A stretch of DNA of 64,000 bases, from the NCBI GenBank assembly GCA_907165275.2, contig OU015649.1, positions 836,001 through 900,000 of the forward strand, written 5' to 3'. The translations under genes were made by a program, and so were the position numbers. Origin of the DNA: Zygaena filipendulae (lineage: Eukaryota; Arthropoda; Insecta; Lepidoptera; Zygaenidae). Of the stretch, positions 1 through 10,700 are shown piece by piece (the stretch's first letter is position 1; every line of letters starts with the position of its first letter). The notes beneath the pieces were generated by a model, which did no database searches, was not told the DNA's origin, and was given only the letters and a program-made list of their open reading frames with translations.

Positions 1-37
1 GTGTGCACGTGTTTCCTGAGGCATCCCTTATCCCCAG

Positions 38-3000
38 GCAGCCTGCGCGTGAACGGCGAGGAGACGCTCGGGTCTCCAACGCCGCCGGTGCAGGCGCGCA
101 GCGCGCTGCCCGACCTGGCGGCGGCGCCCTACTGGGTGGGGGGCCTGCCGCCCGGGGCGCGCGAGCCGCCCGGGGGCGACTGGGACGCGGCGGAGGCGGG
201 GGCGCCGCCCGCGCTGCGCGGCTGCCTGGGCGCGCTCAGCGTCGACCGCCAGGGGTACGACGTGCTGGACACGGCGGCGCGGCACCGCGTCGAGCCGGGC
301 TGCCCCGCCACTGAGGTTAGACCAATCACCGTCTTATTCGACAGCAATTACACAGCTTTTATACGGCTTCGCATTTATTAGGAGAGGCCTCGGCAACTCT
401 TGCTTATTTTTAGTTGGGCCAAGATTTAAAAAATGCTGTTAAAACTACTTTATTTCCCTCTGCAATTATAATTTAAGTTTTTTTCGGCTTGGCCCCTCAC
501 GAGTGTGGGGGAAAATCTTGGGCACTCTTTACTTTAAATTCTAGACTGATACTGTCATAATTATTCTAAATTTAACTTACAAAAGCCACACTTAGGCCAG
601 TGCATAGTAAAAACAAAAGTAGCTCCGTCTGTCTGTTAGTTACCTTTTCACGCCTACTACTCAACCGATCATCTTGAAATTTTGTATACACGTTGGCAGG
701 GGTACTTTTTATCCCAAAATTCCCGCGGAAACTCCGCTAGCCGTGAAACAGCACCGAAAACTAGTAGGTATAGGTATTGAATAAACATATTATCCAACTT
801 TGGATGCAGACGATCCGCTCCGCGATCATGGACGGCACGGGCCACATCGAGCTGCCGGCGCCGGCGCTGCGCGGCAAGTGGACGCTGGGCATATCCTTCC
901 GGACGGAGCGAGCCGGGCCGGGGGCGGGGGCGGACGGCACCGCGCCCGGCGCCGGCGCAGGCTCCGTGGTGCTGCTGCACCGTGCGCCCGCGCCGTCCGG
1001 CAACGAAGTCGACGACGGAGATGACGATGAGGCTGACGACAAGCATTATCTGCTGCTAGAACTGGTCGAAGGTGGGTCGATTGATTTGTAGATTTGTGAA
1101 GACTTTGTATTGAATTTTAATTCGATATGGTTGTTCTTTTTCATGAAACCGTTAAATAAGTACCTACATACTAAAGTAACTTACGGCGTTTCCGTCCCGC
1201 AGGCGAGCTGCAGCTGCGCGCGGCGGCGGCGCGCGGCGAGCTGCGCGTGCGCACCAACGGCACCAAGTACGACGACGGCGACATGCACGCCGTGCGTGTC
1301 GTGCGCGCGCACAGACAGGTAGTACAAATAATTTTGCGTGGTGAAGAATCGCCTATTTTTGACTGACTTCCAAAAAAAGAGGAGGTTCTCAATTCGACTC
1401 TATGTTTTTGTATGTCGGTGCCAAGTTTGCCCTTGTCTGCCCACTTGGTTTGTTTTGTTCACGACGTCACGCCCACACGCTTGGCAAGTCTCTTGCAAAA
1501 TGTGGTGGGAGCGGACCTTAGTCTATCTACCTACTACCTACTTGGATTGGCACTGACTTCGAAACGGTCAGTAGGTAGCACATACCAATAATAATATAAC
1601 GTGCATTTTTGTCTTTCGGATTGAATCGGTATTTTGTTATTTTTCAAATTCATATTCAAATACACTTTATTGCACACACTCAGCAAACAACATATTTTAC
1701 AAAACACAGATACATAATACGTACACAATTTAGGTTACGTACAATTTTCGCTATTTAGTTTAGTGCACTTTTGTGTTTTGAGGTCGGTTTTAATTTTTCT
1801 GTTCAAATTTTGTATATTAATTTCGCCACGGTATTATGCGGGTAAACGTGAGATACACGGGTTAGGTTAGGTGGCGTGTCCGCGGCACTACAAAGGAGGA
1901 AAAGGACGTCGGCAACTTCAAAACGTCCCTCGTTAAACCTTACAAGTTCTAAAATGTGGCGTGGTTGGTTCCAGCTAGAGCTGTGGGTGGACGAGCAGCG
2001 TGTGGGCGGGGGCGCGCTGGGCGGCGGCGCGTTCCCGGCGCGCGGGGGCGGCCTGTTCCTGGGGGGCGCGCCGCCCGCCCCGCACGCGCCCCTGCCCCCC
2101 GGGCCCGCGCGCTCCTTCCGCGGGACCCTCGCCGATCTCATCGTCAACGCCACGTGTGTATTAATAACAATAATAATAATATGTAACTGTTCTTTATTTC
2201 AGATTCAAAGATCTATAGTAAAAGATAACACATTAATTTTTCAATAATTTGACTAGCTTTGTATTACACTATATCTTTATCATCCACTATCATTGAAACT
2301 TCAAAAGAAATATTCCCAATTTAGTGATTTTTTCATTGATCACTACATAGCCCTGTTTCCCCCTGCAGTTTCAGCTGCCTCAATTCCCTCGGGAACTGCT
2401 TCTATTGGGATGAAGATTTTTTTATTTGGTTTAATTTATTTCAAGATTACCAAGTTATTATTTCTTCACGGTTCTACCCTCGTTAATTTCGGGACCTCCT
2501 CATGAGCGTTTTATTCTGTTATGAAATTTTAGTAACTTATAGTGTAGTTTTCTGTCAATGAAAGAATTTTTATAATCGGTTCAACAGTACTAGAGATTAC
2601 TTCCAACAAATATAAACATATACCTTAATCTTAAGGTTGCCTTGAAAAAAAATATTGCCTCCAGCAATAAGGCCGCCTTTTGCTCTGTCTTTTCTTCTAT
2701 TTGTCCGTTTTACTATATCTTTTGTGGCAATAAAGTATATTTGAACTAGTTGTGCCCCGCGGTTTCACCCGCGTTAATTTTAAAGTTCCCGCGGGAATTC
2801 CGGGATAAAAATTACCCTATGTGTTAATCTGATGTATAAGCTATATTATTGTAAAGTTTCATTTAAATCCATCTACTAGTTTTTGCGTGAAAGAGTAACA
2901 AACATCCATCCAACCATCCATCCATCCATACATACTTACAAACTTTCGCGTTTATAATACATATTAGTAGGATTTGAAACATTAGGTAGGTACATAGACA

Positions 3001-4729
3001 TAGACATAGACATAGACATAGACATAGACATAGACATAGACATAGACATAGACATAGACATAGACATAGACATAGACATAGACATAGACATAGACATAGA
3101 CATAGACATAGACATAGACATAGACATAGACATAGACATAGACATAGACATAGACATAGACATAGACATAGACATAGACATAGACATAGACATAGACATA
3201 GACATAGACATAGACATAGACATAGACATAGACATAGACATAGACATAGACATAGACATAGACATAGACATAGACATAGACATAGACATAGACATAGACA
3301 TAGACATAGACATAGACATAGACATAGACATAGACATAGACATAGACATAGACATAGACATAGAGATAGACATTGACATATACTTTATTTGGCATCAACA
3401 TCAAAATACCTTAAATAGGAATACAAAAAAAATACAAGTAGGTACGTAAAATGTTAAGTATTTGTTGCGATGCCAAACTGGACACCGACTCAGCATATGC
3501 TGTCGCATAGAAAGCGGTACCTCACTATAGCAGTTAGTACACACAGATGGTTGATGACTGGCTTGTAATGTTGTGCAGAGTGGTCGGGCTGGAGGACGCG
3601 GTGGCGGCGAGCGGCGCGCAGCTGGGCCGGGCGCAGCGGCCCGCGCGCGCCCCGCGCCCCGCGCCGCCCCGCGCGCCGCCCGCGCCCGCCGCGCCCGCCG
3701 CCGCCGCCGGCGCACCTTGCGCCAAGGTATGTGCCATCTTTGAACTCTACACTTGCATCTATCTATAGACTCTTTGACTAATGTTTTTTTTTTCTAAATT
3801 CTATTTAGGCCGTCAGTTGGATAATACTTGATTATTTTTTTTAATTCTACTACCTACTTGCGAAAATCTGTTATCGGCTTATTTGTTGAACAGTTAAATT
3901 TTCATTATATTGTTGTAGCAGTTGATTTTCCGAATAAAATAAAATAAAATAAAAAATAAATAAAAAAAAATAATAGACACGTATTTTTTGCTTTTTCGAA
4001 TTAATGAATATATACTTGGATAAAGCGCATTAAAGTTTGGGAGTGGGGGCTCGTAACGTCATATGCGGGTAAAACTGCACCTGTTTGTGACGTCACGCGA
4101 CATTTCGACTCAACGTACCTATAGATCTCCGTTACTTTTTGTTTATTTGAAAAAAGAAAAAATACGTGTCCAATATTTTTTATGAATCTACAGGACGGAC
4201 TAAAAAAAAATTGACAAATGATCGCGCCAAATGGATAGGCAAAATTCGTTCGACGTTCGTGTCGGAATAGTTCGAGGCACTGTTTCCAAACAGTTTGCAA
4301 CCACTAGTTACTGCAAAGTTTGTAACCACTTTTGCAGAATTTATGAACTTAAATTGAAAGAATACGTATAAATTTCTTAACGCAGATTACTTAGCTAAAC
4401 CGATTCTGCACGTAATGTAGAGTTTTCATGCGACATTGGACCGCGCTCTCACGTGACGTCGGCCTGCGCTTAGGGTTAGGCCGTGCTTTGACACATCTTT
4501 TGACCGCGTATTCACTTGTTATGGTGATATATGCAGAGCGCGTCGTTCACGGTGGAGGGCGGCGCGGTGAAGTTCGGCGACGCGGCGCACAGCCACGCCA
4601 CGCTGCGCCTGGAGCCGGGGCGGGCGGGGCGCGGCGGCGGCGGGGGCGGCGGGGGGCGCACGCTCAACGCCACGCTGCAGTTCCGCACGTACAGGCGCGA
4701 CGGGCTGCTGCTGCTCGCGCCGGTAAGAC

Positions 4730-4794
<65 letters not shown>

Positions 4795-7700
4795 AACGGT
4801 AGTCGTGATAAGTACGGTTGACTACGTAAATAAAGATTGTAAACTGTTGAAGGATGCCTTGTTAGACCTAAAATACACTTTCAGTTTTCGCATTACTAAT
4901 TCATTTCATTAAAAATTCTCCATTATGTCACCAAAAGCGGATCAAATCGGAATAAAAGTGCTTTTGACATTTGATTTCCTACGACCATAGTTTTAACGAA
5001 AATTGAAGTTTGGCAAACAGTTTTTCTCCATCTGAAATTTCAAAATTCGAAATCCTATGTTTGCATGCGCGGATCTACGGGGTGGCAGCGGGTACACTTG
5101 CCCCCCTCTTTCCTGTATTGAGTAGTCTCAAATACCGGCAATATTGTGTCGTCAGGGGTCGAAGACGAAGCCGAAGCACTACCTGGCGCTGATGGTGCGC
5201 GAGGGGCGGCTGCGGCTGGTGGTGCGCGGGCGCCGGCGCCGCGAGGTGGCGCTCGAGGGCGGCGTCGCCGACGGGCTGTGGCGGACGGTGAGTGGGGCGG
5301 CGGGGCGCGGGGGCGCGGGGGCGGGCCGACACGCGCAGTCACACACACTTCACTCAGATATACCATGATTTGCCGATATAAGGGAATTAAATCTATAGTA
5401 CCTGTTCGGTCCACTGCGTGAAACCGAACACTGCTTTCGACAGCGATTTACGCGATCGAGCCGCTTTCCTGCGGCCCGGTCGCGGCAGTCGATTCATGTC
5501 GGTCACGGGCGTCGGTAGACTATCAATTAATCCATAACAAACGAATCGGCTCGCCAGCCGCGTCCCGTGCCGACCACAACATCTATCATAGACAATCACC
5601 CTGATATACAATAAACAAATAAATCAACATATCTAGCCGTATCAGTCACAGGTCACTGTGCCCCACACATTTTTGGTCCTTCGAGCCGGATGTTGACTTA
5701 AATATTCCATTTTCCATCTTTTCCATAAATCTTGCTTTAATTTATTAATAAGATGCCATCTTGTTCTTGCATCATGATCAGTTTCTATGATCGTGAGATC
5801 TGCTCTCTCTGATAAAAAGTGCGCTGGTGTTAAAAAGTCTATGTCCTCGATGTTTTCTGATATTGCGCATAACGGGCGAGAGTTTAAACAGGCTTCTATT
5901 TGTGCTAAAATCGTGGAATACTCTTCAAATGTCAATTTTTGCTCTCCAATTGTCCTCCTTAAATGATATTTAAGGCTGCGTACTGACCTCTCCCATAGAC
6001 CTCCTGCTGAGGGCCATGACGGCGCATTAAAATGCCAAGTGATATTCAGTGAAGTAAGTGGTGGAAAAAACACGATGCCAGATGATTTTATTACAATTAC
6101 GTCACGAACAGACTGAGCTACAATACTATAATCAACTTTTGCTGAATCAGGAAGGTAACGGGATCTCGAGACAGCGACGGGGCATTATCAATGGAGTAGG
6201 TTACATTGCGAATACGTTGTTCGGCGTATTAGATGATCGTTTCGCAGAACAGTATAAAAAGGATATAGAATCATTAAAGAACAATCAGAGATACCTAGAA
6301 TCATTATGGAGAAATCAAACATCAGTAGTCGAAGGGGAATATAATTTATTAAAAAGAACGGAAGAAATGGTAGCAAGGCAACATAAAGCAATAAATAAAC
6401 ATTTAAACAGCTTAGATGAGTCAACTATTGAGAACGAGGCGCCAGAGCAAAAGGAAATCAACCAAAGCTTAGCTGAACTACATAATCAAATAGCGACAAT
6501 GAAGGAAAAGGTTCAGTCTTCAGAGATATCAATATCAGGACATGACATTCATCAATATGTGGTCAGTTACGTGATCATAGCTGCTGCAGCTGTCCTGGGA
6601 GCGAGCATTTGGTGGCGGAGGAGGAGGCGGGCGTTACGCATCCCTCCCCCCGCGCAGGCGGAGAACAGAGCCAGCAGTGACGTGCGTGTGAGTGTAGTGA
6701 GTGCGCGAAACGAAAGTGAGATCAGTGCGGGCAGGAAAAGTCAATCGAGTGTAGAGTTAGTCGATCGGGCAACTTCGCCTAAACCAAAAAGGTGTAATTT
6801 TAAGGTCCTTGATGAATCAAAACTATAGAGACTTTACGTGATCATTACGAATTTTTGTATGTTTTTTTGTGCTTTTATGTCAATTGCTATAATCATTATC
6901 ATTTCTGAGTATCATTTTAATTGTAATCATTTAATCTCATTTCATCTCTCATCTCGTGGTCGGGAGCATGTTCGGTCCACTGCGTGAAACCGAACACTGC
7001 TTTCGACAGCGATTTACGCGATCGAGCCGCTTTCCTACGGCCCGGTCGCGGCAGTCGATTCATGTCGGTCACGGGCGTCGGTAGACTATCAATTAATCCA
7101 TAACAAACGAATCGGCTCGCCAGCCGCGTCCCGTGCCGACCACAACATCAATCATAGACAATCACCCTGATATACAATAAACAAATAAATCAACATATCT
7201 AGCCGTATCAGTCACAGGTCACTGTGCCCCACACAGTACCTAATATTAAACGTACTGTTAAAGTGGTAAAACTTGTTTTTAGGAAAAGTTTGCTTGTTGA
7301 TATAGGATACAATAAAAAAATTTTAAAAAAAATGTTTCACTGTTAGGAAGCTAGGAAGTTTTCCTGATGGAGGAAAAAGGTCGAGCGGGAGGTCCACGTG
7401 GGTGAAGACGCGGGGGAACAGCTAGTCTTATTAAAAGCTATTATAGTGTAGCTATATAAAAGAAATTTGACGTCACCAAAATTGAGAAACAATTTTTGGA
7501 GCAAATTTTTATTTTCATATATCACCTATATGTTAAGGGTCATAATATGGTTTGTATATGTGTTGAGGGTACTGTGGTGCGCAGGTGTCGGTGTGGGCGG
7601 GCGGCGGGCGCGCCACGCTGTCGAGCGGCGGCGCGGCGGGCTCGGCGCACGCGCACGCCGCGCGCTCCGCCCGCCTCTACGTGGGCGGGCTCCCCGCGCC

Positions 7701-10700
7701 GCCCGCGCTGCCGCAGCTGCCGCCTGCCGTGAGTCGCCTCTAATTATATGCATCTATTATGGCCGGTTTACGCTTCCATAAGTAGTCAGTAAGTTCAGTT
7801 TACCATTTTACTTCCTTATCTAATCGAAAATTAGACAGCAACGTCCAAACTGTGAGCGTCCGTAAGCAATTAAGTTCAACAAAACATTTCTTCACTCTAC
7901 TTACTTGCCAACCGCCGTCCACGCCGGACACGAAGCGGGCTGGTGTACGCTGTCCTGTCCAAAAAATAGAAATGTTTTGTATCCTGGGGCCAGTTGCTAC
8001 TAAATAACTGGTTTTTTACTCACTTACTACTTCTGGAAGTGTAAACCGGCCATTACATATATTCAACGAGATTGCGTCACTCAAATCGCAAAAAGCGGAA
8101 AAATAATGCGTATTAATGGGGATGTGAACTACTTTTGAAAATCAAAATTCTAATTAGTACGTCAGTTAGAAAATAAAAAAACAATAGACACGTATTTTTT
8201 TGCTTTTTCAAATAAATTAAAATATACAGAGATAAAGCGCATTAAAGTTTAGGGATGAGGGGGTCGTGACGTCACTAACCGCTAAAACCGCGATACAAAC
8301 TGTCAGAATGGTGACGTCACGCGGAATTTCAACTCAATATATCGCCGTTATTTTTTGACAAGGTAAAAAAAAAAGTACGTATCCAATATTTTTTAATAAT
8401 CTACAAGACAGACTTAAAATATAAAAGTTAGTCCACATGCCCATTCTGTATGTCTTTCAGATCCGTCGCTTGGGCGGCTTGGTGGGGTGCGTGCGGCGCG
8501 TGGTGGTGCAGGGGCGCGCGCGCGACCTGGTGCGGGACGCGGCCGCGCACCACCGCGTGGGGCAGTGCTTCCCCGCCGTCGAGCGCGGCGCCTACTTCGG
8601 CGGTGAGTGGGCCGGGGCGCCGAGGGGGTGGTGCGAGGGGGGTACAAACGTAGAGGATAGAAGTTCGCGCCGCGACCGAGACAAGCTTACCAACTTTGGA
8701 ATACTTAGGTAACCAAATTTCTATGACCGCGTCATACATTGCATTGATAAGGTTGGCACAAAATGCCTCCATAGATCGGTTCAGCGATTAGTATATGGAA
8801 GTGCATCGTAGTGATTATTTGCTCAGTGACAAAGACAAGCGACCAAGACGGAGACGGAGACTGGAGACCGCGAGACGGTCGCTGCCCCGGACGAGTAGTG
8901 TCTCGTGTCGCGCTATTGTATTCAAATCATCGTCTTCTTCTTCCTCCAATAGAAGTTCTCCTACTTTGTTTTCCATCATGACACAATAAAACACAACTGA
9001 TTTCAGGAACTATACTGGCACAAGTATATTAAATGCTTAAAAGTAGGGCGAAACAACCACTCGTAACCTTTTAACATAATAAATATTTAGATTTGCTGGG
9101 ATTTTTTTACTCAATCGACAGACTCTCCGATAGATACTGACGTCTCGTTCGCAAACAGTCGAGGTCCAGTCTTGGCCTCGACCTACAGTAGGTACAAACA
9201 GAGGAACCAAGACACTTGTCGCGGTCTCCAGTCTCGATCTCCAGTCTCAGTCTCCCGACTCGGTCTCTTGTCTCGGTCGCAGTGCGAACCTCTAGCTTTA
9301 CGGCTCAATTATAAATCACACATAACCTAAAACTCCAAGGTCAATGTAATCTCTAAAGGTTATCCATTCGCAGGCGACGCCTACGCGATGTGGTCCAGTT
9401 CCTGGCTGGCTGGCGGAGGCGGGGGTGATGGCGAGGGCGGGGGTGGGGGCGGAACCGGTGGCGAGGGTGGGGGTGGCGAGGGCGCGGGGGCGCAGTTCGC
9501 GGTGGAACTCCAGTTCCGCACCAACGAGCCGAGCGGCGTGCTGCTGGCCGCCGGGCCGCTCCTGCTCGAGCTCCGGGACGGCGCGGTGAGAGTAGAAACA
9601 CCCACCACACATTACCACCACAGAACAGAAAATAACAGATAGAAGGGACATCAACCTAGTTTAGTATGAAAACAGATGAAAACCAGTGTCGCCGGGTGAT
9701 TTTCGCACACAAAACTATTTATCACACACAAAAACATTCATTAACGTAAAGAAATGTATTAAACGCTTTATGGTTATATGTTTTTACTTAGTCACTGTTC
9801 TCAAAATTCACACTTTTGGGAATATTGTGGTAAATAAATTAAATTAACCAATAAAAAATATACTTGGGATGCCAGCAAAAGCAGTTTTCGGCAAGTTGGA
9901 GCATTTACTCTAGCTTCTTTGCAACGGTAGCGCGCCTGCCCCGCCTACATGTCCTCTCTAGTTAATTTATTTGCTCTGTACACATACACAATCAGGGAAG
10001 GCTTTTTTCCACCAGAAACCCAACGTGTGGAGTTTATTGGCGGGAATCAAAGATGGTGGATCGGTCATTTATTTTCATGTCGCTAAAAATTGTTAAAAAT
10101 TTATTTTATTCTATAAGGTGCTGTATTGCAAAATAATTTTTCATTACTCATACTCGGAAAGTAGGTCTGAAGTTGCCTGAGAAGCGGGTTGAAAGTAACC
10201 CTTTTCAGCCCTAGGGAGAATTGCTTTCAACTGACAACTGTCAAATTCTTAAAAAAAAAAACTAGGTCTATTTTCACATTTCTATTGAACCATGTTTCAA
10301 CTTTCTATACAGCCAGCGCGATGTAAAATTGAAATAACGTAAAGTTTAAGTAGGTATTAATTAAAATAAAATTCACTCACTTTTTCTTAAGCTAATTCCT
10401 ATTTATATTTTTTTATTTTCTTTAATTAATACTTAATAATTGTAGAAAATATTTTTTTAATACAGTTGCTCAAAAAGTGGCGTATTGCAGGGACGTTTAG
10501 CGTTCGGGATGTGGGCTATTACATACTCGAGCTTTTTGTTTACCTTTCCCGAACTCGTGCGTTCTCTTTGCCAACTGTCAAAACGGCGACACGACTTTGA
10601 CACACTTTTTGCATTGCGAAACGTAGGTTTCGCATTACTAATACGACTAGCGCCATCTCTTGATCACAGTTGGAACTTAGTTGAGTTTGTTGTGTTTTTG

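Larger units (their letters stand above)
5403..7235 (+). mobile_element. non-autonomous LTR retrotransposon with 5-bp GTACC target duplication
   Basis: Two 267-bp direct repeats (5403-5669 and 6969-7235) start TG and end CA and differ at about two positions. They are flanked by GTACC on both sides (5398-5402 and 7236-7240). A tRNA primer site follows the left LTR. The 1.3-kb interior has no gag or reverse transcriptase. It holds an antisense integrase fragment and a sense env-like ORF. It sits in the laminin intron between exons 5156-5287 and 7585-7728. Near-identical LTRs imply recent insertion. Confidence 0.92.

Noticed and set aside
2936..3404. Long open frames encoding Met-Ser or Tyr-Val repeats on the minus strand
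   Set aside because: They are a direct product of the CATAGA hexamer array and have no other coding features.
4512..4791. Cys-Val repeat frames on the minus strand
   Set aside because: Read-through of the (CA)n microsatellite and the antisense of a laminin exon.
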